Source of the DNA: Mesostigma viride | Lineage: Eukaryota; Streptophyta; Mesostigmatophyceae; Mesostigmatales; Mesostigmataceae | DNA length: 64,000 nucleotides | Reading direction: 5' to 3' | Assembly (NCBI GenBank): GCA_009746045.1 | Contig: RPFO01000644.1 | Location: forward strand, 646,501 to 710,500 | Shown: piece after piece, positions 23,901-33,809 of the stretch | Position numbering within the stretch: the first letter of the stretch is position 1 | How the letters are laid out: each line of letters starts with the position of its first letter | Translations under genes and position numbers: made by a program | Notes under the pieces: generated by a model | What the model was told of the DNA's origin: nothing | Seen by the model: only the letters and a program-made list of their open reading frames with translations | Databases searched by the model: none

Positions 23901-26900
23901 ATCCCATCCCATCCCATCCCATCCCATCCCATCCCATCCCATCCCATCCCATCCATCCCATCCCATCCCATCCCATCCCATCCCATCCCATCCCATCCCA
24001 TCCCATCCCATCCCATCCCATCCCATCCCATCCCATCCCATCCCATCCCATCCCATCCCATCCCATCCCATCCCATCCCACCCCACCCACACCCCACCCC
24101 ACCCCACCCCACCCACCCCACCCACCCCACCCCACCCCACCCACCCCACCCCACCCCACCCACCCACCCCACCCCACCCACCCCACCCCACCCCACCCCA
24201 CCCCACCCACCCCACCCCACCCCACCCCACCCCACCCCACCCCACCCCACCCCACCCACCCCACCCCACCCCACCCCACCCCACCCCACCCCACCCCACC
24301 CCACCCCACCCCACCCCACCCACCCCACCCACCCCACCCCACCCCACCCCACCCCACCCCACCCCACCCACCCCACCCCACCCCACCCCACCCCACCCCA
24401 CCCCACCCCACCCCACCCCACCCCACCCCACCCCACCCCACCCCACCCCACCCCACCCCACCCCACCCCACCCCACCCCACCCACCCCACCCCACCCCAC
24501 CCCACCCCACCCCACCCCACCCACCCACCCACCCCACCCCACCCCACCCACCCCACCCCACCCCACCCCACCCCACCCCACCCCACCCCCCACCCCACCC
24601 CACCCACCCCACCCCACCCCACCCCACCCCACCCCATCCCACCCCATCCCATCCCATCCCATCCCATCCCATCCCATCCCATCCCATCCCATCCCATCCC
24701 ATCCCACCCCATCCCATCCCATCCCATCCCATCCCATCCCATCCCATCCCATCCCATCCCATCCCATCCCACCCCATCCCATCCCATCCATCCCATCCCA
24801 TCCCATCCCATCCCATCCCATCCCATCCCATCCCATCCCATCCCATCCCATCCCATCCCATCCCATCCCATCCCATCCCATCCCATCCCATCCCATCCCA
24901 TCCCATCCCATCCCATCCCATCCCATCCCATCCCATCCCATCCCATCCCATCCCATCCCATCCTATCCCATCCCATCCTATCCTATCCCATCCCATCCTA
25001 TCCTATCCTATCCTATCCTATTCTATGCTATTCTGCCTATTCCCATCTAATTAAAGCTTGGCCACGTGCCCTTCTTGCATACTTTGGCTGCCTCAGCAAC
25101 AGCCTACCGCGGCTTGCCATCTTGGCGTGGAACAGGATCCTGTGCGATTGGTCTTCAGGTGTGATGTACTTGGCGGGTTCAAGGGGGATTACATATAGTA
25201 GTACGCACTACATTCTAGTATCGTTTGTCGTTCCAGTTTTCCCACCAACCGGGGTGCGGCTGGACGTGATGTTTGCTATGCTGTCAAGGCGAGCATGGCT
25301 GACCGCTACCACGCGGTCATGTTGAACCTCCCTGTTGTCATGGTTGCTGTTTTCTCGTTCCTGTGCGTCCCTTTGCCCCCCTCCCTTTGCCCCAGTGGTT
25401 TGCGCTGACGCGGGAGCATGCTCAGCTCGCGGCAGAGGACACATACTACTACAAGGAGTTTGCCGCCAAGTGCCAGGTGGGGCGGGGAAGGGGGGAAGAG
25501 GCCAGGGCAGTGGCGGGGAGGGGGGGGAAGAGGGGGGAAAGAGGGGGGGAAAGAGGGGGGAGAGAGGGAGGGAAAGAGGGGGGGAAAGAGGGGGGAGAGA
25601 GGGAGGGAGAGAGGGAGGGAAAGAGGGGGGAAAGAGGGGGGAAAGAGGGGGGGAGAGGGGGGAAAGAGGGGGGGAAAGAGGGGGGAGAGAGGGAGGGAAA
25701 GAGGGGGGAAAGAGGGGGGGAGAGAGGGAGAGAGGGAGGGAAAGAGGGGGGAAAGAGGGGGAAAGAGGGGGGAGAGGGGGGGAAAGAGGGGGGGAAGAGG
25801 GGGGGAAGAGGGGGGGAGAGGGGGGGAGAGGGGGGGGAGAGGGGGGAGAGGGGGGGGAGAGGGGGGGGGAGAAGGGGGGAGAGGGGGGGGAGAGGGGGGG
25901 GAGAGGGGGGAGAGGGGGGGGAGAGGGGGGGGAGAGGGGGGGAGAGGGGGGGAGAGGGGGGGGAGAGGGGGGGAGAGGGGGGGGAGAGGGGGGGCAGAGG
26001 GGGGGCAGAGGGGGGGAGAGGGGGGGGAGAGGGGGGGGGAGAGGGGGGGAGAGGGGGGGAGAGGGGGGGGAGAGGGGGGGGAGAGGGGGGGAGAGGGGGG
26101 GGAGAGGGGGGGGAGAGGGGGGGAGAGGGGGGGGAGGGGGGGGCAGAGGGGGGGCAGAGGGGGGGGCAGAGGGGGGGCAGAGGGGGGGCAGAGGGGGGCA
26201 GAGGGGGGGCAGAGGGGGCAGAGGGGGGGCAGAGGGGGGGGAGAGGGGGGGGAGAGGGGGGGAGAGGGGGGGAGAGGGGGGGGAGAGGGGGGGGAGAGGG
26301 GGGGGAGAGGGGGGGAGAGGGGGGGAGAGGGGGGGAGAGGGGGGGGAGAGGGGGGGAGAGGGGGGGAGAGGGGGGAGGAGGGGGGGAGGAGGGGGGAGGA
26401 GGGGGGGGAGGAGGGGGGGGAAGAGGGGGGGGCAGTGCTTTTAGTAACGGTACGCATACGTCAGCCGCTGATGCGTCAGTGTCTGACGCGTCCGACTTTT
26501 TCGTCCGCGCGTCAGACAGCTGACGCGTAAATTTTGGCTCTGCGTCAGTCGACTGACGCATAAATTTTGTCTGCACGTCAGTCGTCTGACGCGTAAATTC
26601 AGGCAGCACGTCAGTACTTATGGGCACTGAGTCTATGCGTCAGGCAGGGTCAATATATAGTGGGTACCTACTAATGTACTGAAGTCCACTGAAATGCTAA
26701 CTTCGTACTGGATATCTACGAATTCAAGTTCACCAGTTCAGGTCTGTTCGTTGATATGCTTCAAGATTCTAGGCCGTTATCATGCCCATGCCAGACCCGC
26801 TGGCCCTTAGCCTGCTTGGCGGCGAGAGTGACGAGAGTTCTAGACGAATGTAAAGTTGTAAGCCAGGGCGACTGGCAATGGTCGATGTCTCGATGATGGC

Positions 26901-28995
26901 AAAGGTTTTAGGAATATGATTGATGAGCTCATTGATGAAGCGTTGCGAGGTTGCCTGATTTACATATTGCTTTGAATCGAATTCCTGGTGTGTTTATTAA
27001 CACTGTAGATTTGTTTGCATAAGAAAGAATTCTGTCCATTAGTAGATGCGTAGGGAAATTTCGGGCCGGGTCAGTAATATTGTATAAACATTTAACAACG
27101 TTAATGGTTTAGTCCGATAGTCAACTAGCAAAGTTAGCGACCTGGGCGTTGGAAGTTTTTGGGTGAAGGGATGGCACCGGAAGGAATACTGGGAAAAATT
27201 AAATCTGGGGGGATCACAGCTTTTTTCATGCCGAAACAGCAAGAGGAAAAGGGGGAATGATAGCAATGCAGCCAGCAGTGCAGCAGCAGCATCGGCTCAG
27301 TCCGGCAATGCTGGTGAGCCCCCAGGCTGACGCGCCGCCAACGGCGGCAAGTCAGCCGTCTGACGCGCCGCCAACGGCGGCAAGTCAGCCGACTGACGCG
27401 CCGCCAACGGCGGCAAGTCAGCCAGGCTGACGCGGACAAAAACCCTTACTAAAAGCACTGGGGGGGGGAAGAGGGGGGGAAGGGGGGGGGGAAGAGGGCT
27501 GGGGAGAGGGGGGAGAGGGGGATCACAACGGAAAATGCATAGAGAAGGCATGCTAGCGGGAATGCAGGCATAGAGAAGGCATGCTAGCGGGAATGCAGGC
27601 ATAGAGAAGGCATGCTAGCGGGAATGCAGGCATAGAGAAGGCATGCTAGCGGGAATGCAGGCATAGAGAAGGCATGCTAGCGGGAATACAGGCGCAGAAG
27701 GGATGGGCATGGGGAGGGGTGCAAAGGCTGGCAAGGAATAGAGCAGGGAGAAGGGAGGAGGGCTGGTGGAAAGGAAGTTCGTTGGTGTCCTAGAGGCCGC
27801 GTTTGTTTATTCCAGCTACCGTTTGAGCGGGAAACGATGCACATGCTTGATCATGAAGGCGGGGCGACTTGTTGGCAGATTCTGAAATACCGCCAGCAGT
27901 AGCAAGAGATCTATCGACCATTAGGAGCGGACCTGACAACCGAAAGGAAGTAGTTAGAGAGGAAGGATAGCTGGACTGTCGTGCCAGCCATACCTTCGAG
28001 AAGATGGTAGATCGGTGAGAGAGGCACACGGTGTGCCCGCTGACGCCATCACAGTGCTGGGCTTCACCGCAGCCCGGGATGGCAGCGGTGGCTGGGAACA
28101 TGCCATTGTAAGCTACCGCACGCCAATTTTGGCACCGCCCTCTTTTTTCCCTACTATACTGCATTCATGCATGCATCCGCCATGCACATACCCCAGGCCG
28201 CAAGTGCTTGTGGCAGCATGAAGCCCACACCGCCCTGGGGGGGCGGTGGGGCCTTTTTCTGGGGTGTCCAGTGTGGCAGCTCTACTCGGGGATGAGCACT
28301 TCTCCCCATGACGGAAGCCGTCCTGCCGTGCGGCGCTAGTGAATGTGCGTATGGGGACGGGGGTGTACATGCCAGACACTGCCGTTCGGGACAGTCAGCG
28401 ATGCGAGGCTGCAGCGTTGTGGTGACAGCTGACAGCTCACAAGAGGCGCCTGCGGAGGACGCCAGCGGCTACTGTGGACACACCTCCTGTAACCAGCTCC
28501 CCTATATTGCATCCAACCATCGCGGCGGCCATGGGTGATCATTTCTGTTTTCGGCGTGCATCATATGTTACAAGGCGTCGTCCCATTCTCTTCCCATCCC
28601 ATCCATGTTCGCTGTGCATGGTGCCGTGAGGCATGGAGGCGATACGGCCGTGAGGATGAGCGTCCCTCGTCCTCATGCCTCAACGCCTCCAGTTGAGTGA
28701 GGCTTGGTTGGTCCTCAAGGCATCGCCAAGCTTCGCATCGACACAGCTCCCAGGCACCGACTAGAGAGGATTAGGGGCGATTTCCCGAGTCTTTGCCGTT
28801 GGCATGTCTACCTCAGACATCCCGGCTCGCTCCTGCGCTAGTTCAATGTTGCGTGGTGTGCTGACTGTGCAACTGTGGCTGGGGCCCGACCTGACACCCT
28901 GCTCGCTATCCGATGTCCCATGTGCGGCCACGGTGATGTGGCGAACCGGGCCACTGCTGTGCGGATGGCGCTGCCGTCCCTCAAGCTGCCGTGTG

Positions 28996-29028
<33 letters not shown>

Positions 29029-31403
29029 CCTCGACAGGTGTCCATGACGTGGTGTTGCCCCGACGAGCACTACGTGCAGACGCTTTTCAGCGTAAGTGCT
29101 CGAGCGATAGTCCCATTCCGATGTCGTGGTCGTTTAGGGTGGGAGAGTTTCGGTCATTTTTGCAGTTACTTCGCGGGCACCATTTTCTTCTGAGTTTCTG
29201 CCGCTTTCTGTGCTCAGCATAGCTGCCAGTGTCTATAGCAAATGTTCCCATTGGTGGCATGGCTGGGCCATGGGCATGCGTAGGGAAGTCTTTCTGAACT
29301 CGGACAGCAGATACAGCCTCGCTTGCTTGCCAGCAGCGCGAGAAGCCTGTGTCGATGGATGAGGCGCTGGTGGGTTCCTGGGCATGAGGCGAGCGGTGCA
29401 CAGAGGGACCAGGCGCGGCACTGAAGCGCGCTGCGAAGTGCTCACTCCTGTCTCTGCCTTGGCCCCGATAATGGGAGAAGCGGCCTAAGGGGCCAGCAAG
29501 TTGATGTGGCAGTTGTGGATGTGGCATGGCCAGGTGAAGTGTATGCATAGTAGCTAGTTTGCAAAATGAATGTGCTCGTACAACTGTGCATGCATCTAGT
29601 CAGGTGGTGTGGCTATTGGAAACCAAGTTGGCGCACTTGTCAAATGCTATCGCCTACTCTATCCCTGTGGCGCCGTCTGCAAATATATTTGCTGCATGGT
29701 GTATGCGCATGCCTCATCGTCTGCATGAAATGGGCTTGTTTACTTGTTGCCAGATGATAGGATGGGAGGCCGAGCGGCAGCACTCCACCATCTCCTACTC
29801 TAGCTTTCCCATGTGCTATGTGCCTAGCTTTCTATTTTCATAAAACCTACCGATGAAGTTGAGTCGTGAGGATGAGCTGGACCGCTCACATATTTCCTAT
29901 GATTTCAATTAATTAGTTAAAAGCACGTGACTGCGCCACGTGGGTACCAATAAAGCTGGAACATTCAACCCCTATACACAACGAGGAGGGAGGGTGCCCA
30001 AGCTTCTCGCGCTGCCTCAAGTGGGCAGGCCACGGAGTACTCTCTCTGCATCATGGTGAAGGCCCAACTATAGGTGCAATAAAGCTTTGACATAGCAAAA
30101 GCATAGCGGATGCAGTAAGGCTGCCCCAGGGTCCAGAGCCCACAAATAGGCTTGGAACTTGTTGACAGGCGCCGGTTTGGGAGAATGTAAAGGCCTCTCC
30201 CGGAGCCTGAGGGGTTTTATGGGCATACCCAGGGTTAACCCACAACCCGATGACTTCCATGCCTTGCTTTAGTTCTACATATGCATGTTTCCACCTGTGA
30301 ATTACCATCAGATGTTGGGACGTGAGGACGAGCTGGAGCGCCGCTCGCTCACGTACGCCGACTGGTGGCCCATCACGCGCGCACACCCAAAGGAGTTTGT
30401 TGTGCAGGAGGCCGGCCGTGACTTAATACAAAAGCTGCAGGTGAGCCACACGCGAGTTGTGTTGTCGAGTGGTTTGTGGCCTTTGTGGATCGTGTGGCAG
30501 GCAGGGGGCAGATCCTCTTGGGTCCAACGCGGATCGGTGATTGTTCAATTCCTTTGCAGCAATCATCCAATAGCATGTGCGTAGTTGATGAGAAAGGAGG
30601 AGAGGGGGAGAGCGGTGATCTGTTTGCCGTGCAGGAGGGGCTGATCGAGGGATGGACCGTTTGTCGTGAGTAGCTGCATAGCCTTCATGACACGCGTGGC
30701 CACTCTCTTTGTAGTAAAAAAACGTCTGGGCATAGCCATGCTGTACACAAGCTGACTCGGTCATTAACTCTTCTTGATGAGATGGCTGCCTCGCATTGAG
30801 CATGCGTCATCCTGCAGTACTAGATCCCGGGCCAGTACCCCACCCTGGCAGCGCAGTCTATAAGTAAAACGCTCCTAACAAGCGCCCAGTCGATGATCAT
30901 CACGTTGCAGCTAGCTGCAGGTTTAAGTTGTGGGTTCGCTGGAATTTTTGGACGGGGATGTTTGCAAGGTGCCTGGGGAGTAGAGCTAATAATCCTATTG
31001 TTTTCCATGTGGCAATCAGTATTTTTAGGAGAGCAGCTCCCGTGGTCAGTCATCTCCTTGCAAAGGGATCTTATCTGCAGATATCTGTGCATGCCTAAAT
31101 TAGGTCGAAATGCGTGGCTATATCATGTCATAGCGGTTTAGCTGGTAATGGCTGCCCAGTAACATCAAGCTTGCTACATTACATATGGGCACCTGCCACG
31201 CACCTCAACCGCCCCTTTTGCAGAATCAAACGTCTTTTTACCGTCCATTGGAGAAGCAGAATGTGGAGTGCCAAGTCGGCGGCCGCCAAGCGCCCTGCTG
31301 GCTGTTTGCACGCAAGTTCAGCGAGAAGAGCGGCAAGCGCATCGAGATTTATGCAAAGGAGGTGATCGGCTACCGGAAGAGGCGGCATCGGTCGAGGCAT
31401 TGA
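18612..31403 (+). CDS. GT14 (DUF266, core-2/I-branching type) glycosyltransferase, 8 exons
   Basis: A type II membrane glycosyltransferase, probably Golgi, acting on glycoproteins or wall glycans; donor and acceptor cannot be read from sequence. Exons: 18612-19487, 21041-21282, 22575-22649, 23150-23228, 25396-25476, 29038-29091, 30312-30440, 31224-31403. All are GT..AG and in phase, giving 571 aa and a TGA stop. Residues ~76-96 (LPAFVVGLCVGLLVSMGVM) form the signal anchor. A Ser/Ala-rich stem follows to ~268. The catalytic domain has the DUF266 landmarks in order: ALLFLTRGP, GHEGKYSVYVH, WGGISVIDAERRLL, RFVLLSESCIPI, RKGSQWFALTREHA, CPDEHYVQT, LTYADWWP, PCWLFARKF. The start is the first ATG of the open frame. 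Introns total about 11 kb, filled by simple repeats and a hAT-like insertion. Confidence 0.93.
20193..20890 (+). repeat. Pure GGT trinucleotide array in GT14 intron 1
   Basis: About 233 uninterrupted GGT units, ending in a short GCGGCG-rich run. It gives three very long homopolymer frames (poly-Gly, poly-Val, poly-Trp) that are not genes. It lies between exons 1 and 2. Confidence 0.97.
21540..21655 (+). repeat. About 20-bp degenerate tandem repeat in GT14 intron 2
   Basis: Six loosely conserved units built on GCTTGGCATTGTCAAACA. Neighbouring units contain partly self-complementary TTTGGCA / TGTCAAA pairs. Confidence 0.7.
23283..25024 (+). repeat. Nested pentanucleotide array in GT14 intron 4
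   Basis: About 1.7 kb of almost unbroken 5-bp periodicity. ATATT-type units (23283-23425) pass to CCCAT (about 23479-24078), then CCCAC with 4-bp slips (24079-24637), CCCAT again (24638-24962), and CCTAT (to 25024). The long SHPIP-, PTPPHP- and MGWDG-type open frames on both strands are translations of this array. Confidence 0.97.
25477..26432 (+). repeat. G-rich purine array starting at the GT14 exon 5 donor
   Basis: About 950 bp of GGGGGGAGA/GGGGGGAAAGA units, nearly all purine on the sense strand. It begins within a few bases of the intron 5 donor GTGGGG. It resumes at 27461-27530 beyond an inserted element. The sequence is capable of triplex and G-quadruplex formation. Confidence 0.95.
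26433..27460. mobile_element. hAT-like non-autonomous DNA transposon, 1,028 bp
   Basis: Perfect 15-bp terminal inverted repeats: CAGTGCTTTTAGTAA at 26433-26447 and its complement at 27446-27460. Both ends are flanked by eight G residues (26425-26432 and 27461-27468), consistent with the 8-bp target duplication of hAT elements, though the target is a G run, so this is ambiguous. Inside each end is an array of hairpins with 33-35-bp spacing built on CTGACGCG/CGCGTCAG: four on the left (26473, 26508, 26541, 26575), three on the right (27327, 27360, 27393). No transposase is encoded. The element splits the purine array in GT14 intron 5. Confidence 0.8.
27537..27693 (+). repeat. 31-bp tandem repeat, five units, GT14 intron 5
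   Basis: Five nearly identical units containing GGCATGCTAGCGGGAATGCA. The last unit has one substitution. No function is evident. Confidence 0.85.
28991..29031 (+). repeat. GT dinucleotide run before GT14 exon 6
   Basis: An approximately (GT)19 tract ends six bases before the TCGACAG acceptor of exon 6, where a polypyrimidine tract would be expected. Confidence 0.85.
29903..30075 (-). repeat. LINE 3'-end fragment in GT14 intron 6
   Basis: A TTAATTAG-type tail is followed by the hairpin CACGTGACTGCGCCACGTG and a conserved block (GGGTACCAATAAAG...). Related ends occur at 31815-31913, 33230-33293 (inverted) and 40060-40115 (inverted). Confidence 0.6.
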
Positions 31404-31814
31404 TTTGGGGGGCCGGGGAGGTGGGAGTCTTGACTTTTGGGCACGTGCAGTGCCATGAAGTGCTTATATGTTGTGTCAGCTAGATCGAGGAGACGAGGAC
31501 CAATTCTGGACATTAGTTAATTTCAGTACGGATCTGTGGTAGCATATTGCAACATGCACGCGTGCGCGCGTGTGCAAACGGATCGTAAGTCAATTGCCTT
31601 CTAGCCATGAGAAGTATTCAGTCTGAGTCACATGCAGTTAGCATGCACGCAGGCTTTGTTACCATATCTGTTGCATGGGTGTGCACTATTATGGACATTC
31701 GTGCATGCAATGTATCATATGCAAGTGGTCAGTGTAGGGGATTGCATGCTCATGCCTGATCGATGGCAGCTGTGGATCCGGACATTAACCCAGTTAATAT
31801 TGATTAGTTACTTA
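31404..31814. other. Region downstream of GT14, no gene seen
   Basis: Probably the GT14 3' UTR and flank. It contains a short alternating CGCGTGCG run (31560-31572) and no supported coding sequence. Confidence 0.4.
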
Positions 31815-31889
31815 GCACGACGGAGCCTGTATCACGTGGGTACCAATAAAGGAAACGTCAGCCCCTGTACACAGCAAGAAGGAGCATCT

Positions 31890-33030
31890 GCTTTGCATTA
31901 ATTAATTAATTAATAGACACGTGACTGCGGCACGTGAGCATAAGTCCTCAGTGGGAGGGGAACATGGGATGGAATGGATGGTATAAGCTATCTAGGTCCT
32001 AGTTACAGGGGTGTGGGCACCGCGGCCCGAATCGCTATGAATGCCATACTTGGTCACACGCGGAGCCCCCACAGGCTTGGGGGTCAGTGGTCTCCTCAGT
32101 TCATCACTACTTGCCATCTATCCTTGCGCACCATCTGCCTCCATATTACAGACAAACCAGGAGGTTGCCCGGGGGTGAGCCCGTCACGTCTAGTGTAGCA
32201 CATGTCCATGCCGAGTCTATCACGAAAAAAGTCCACGGGTGGCGGCCCTGCCGCGCGCGGCCGGGGGCACACCAGGTGAGGACATATCGCCCAGGCTGGG
32301 CGGGCTTGGTGCCAGCTAGTCTATCTGATGTATCTACCTGATCTGTGCGGGCCAGGTGCCCGGCTAGGCCCAGGCGCCTGTGCCTAATAATGTGGGAAAC
32401 ATAGGGCAAATCAGCGTACAAATCCTCATTACTAATGTGCAAACCAAAGGGGATGTTAAGGGCCTTGCGCAGCATCTTGGTGACGGCGCCGTCGAGTCGT
32501 TGCTCCAGCTCCTGCATCAGTGTCCAGGTCTCGGCGCTGTAGGTCAGGATCGTCAGAATGACGACCTTGAAGAGGTCACGCTTGACGATCCGGGGTAGGG
32601 CGGGGTTGCTCCACCAGCGGCGGTGGTCATGGAGGTGCGCCCGCGCCATGCCGATCCGTGTCGTCATGTCGTCCTCGCAGTCGGGAAGCCAACTGCCGAG
32701 CAGCTAGAAGCGGCCTGAAGGAGGGTAGTTGACCTCGGCATCGTCTAAGAGGCAGAGTGTGGGTGGGGGCCCTGCCATGCCGAGGGCCAGGGCCTTCGTT
32801 TTGGGGCTGATTTCTAGACCAACCGCCCGAGCCTCGAGCGCCAGGCAGTCCAGCCAAAGTTGGGCAGACTCCGGCTTCTCGATGAGCGTGATGTCGTCGG
32901 CATAAATGAGGTCAGCTAGTAAATTCTGCTTGTTAGTCGGCCCCCCTTCCCCAAGCTCGTTCGTGATCGCTAGGCCAGGGGCACGGCCTGCAATGCTAGC
33001 AAAGCGAGCACGTGCCTGGCGCATAACATG
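31890..33030 (-). mobile_element. 5'-truncated LINE with RT and C-terminal ORF2
   Basis: On the minus strand, 33024-32704 encodes the RT catalytic part (LIYADDITLIEK, WLDCLALEARAVGLE). After an in-frame TAG (32704-32706), the same frame continues with RIGMARAHL, FKVVILTILTYSAETWTL, then RLGLAGHLARTDQVDTS and a TAA stop. The 3' UTR runs to the TTAATTAA tail (about 31895-31913). The aligned codon in the copy at 35632 is AAG, so the TAG is a nonsense change. The 5' end is missing. Confidence 0.85.
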
Positions 33031-33094
33031 CTATTGCATAAGCTAAGCTATTGTTGTTGTCTCCTTGGTATTGCATGCACCATGATGCAGAGAC

Positions 33095-33293
33095 AGTAAG
33101 GACTCTGTGGCCCGGCTGCCCACTTGTGGCAGTGAGAGAAGCTTATTAGTAATGCAAGGCTCCTAGCTGCTAGGATCGAGGGTGCCCTCCCAGCCTCCTT
33201 GTGTGTATAGGTCGAAGGTTCCTTCATTGGCATGTACCCACGTGACGCAGGTCATGTTCTTATCATTTATTGATTTAACTTTATTAATTAATT
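33095..33293 (+). repeat. LINE 3'-end fragment with TTAATTAATTAA tail
   Basis: It resembles 39915-40120 (GGCAGTGAGAGAAGC..., TACCCACGTG) and ends in a TTAA tail. Only 3'-UTR sequence is present. Confidence 0.55.
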
Positions 33294-33659
33294 AACGAGA
33301 GGGAGGATCGATGGACACTCCTGACTAGCTAGCGCTTGCACTACTAGATTCTCTCACTGTCACATGTGAGCAGACCACAGAGAAGTCTCTCTGCATCATG
33401 TACGCCGATTGGCCAACTCTGCCTTCCACCCGGCGGCCAGGCAAGTACATCTAGTGGCAGTGGCCTCAATCTGAAAAACTTGGTGGCGATGCATGCTCAT
33501 GCTGGGCGGTACTATATAAACGTAGCAACCTGGGCCGGCTGGAGCTAGCTGCAATCTTTATGGCTTCAACTTATCATTCCTTTGATGCTAGGGCGGTCGA
33601 TCCGGGGCATTGACCTCATTAAATCAGGCACCCCGGGGTTCAGGCCACCGGCCAAAAAA

Positions 33660-33681
33660 CATGCATGCATGCATGCATGCA
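33660..33681. repeat. ATGC microsatellite
   Basis: A self-complementary (ATGC)n run of about 22 bp. Confidence 0.8.
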
Positions 33682-33809
33682 GATCATGAAGCTAAACATA
33701 TACATCTTGCATATTTAATTTTTGGATTGATCCGGACTCCAGTAAACATATGATCGGTTTATAAGCTCAGAATTACGTGCCGGTAGGCCAGATGGAGAGG
33801 CCGGCCAGC

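Noticed and set aside
23456-25054. 500-residue SHPIP / PTPPHP frames and antisense MGWDG frames
   Set aside because: They translate the 5-bp array; all frames on both strands are open because the unit contains no stop.
25306-26627. Gly/Arg/Glu-rich and Pro/Ser/Leu-rich 370-390-aa frames
   Set aside because: They are the purine array in GT14 intron 5; the real coding piece here is only exon 5 (25396-25476).
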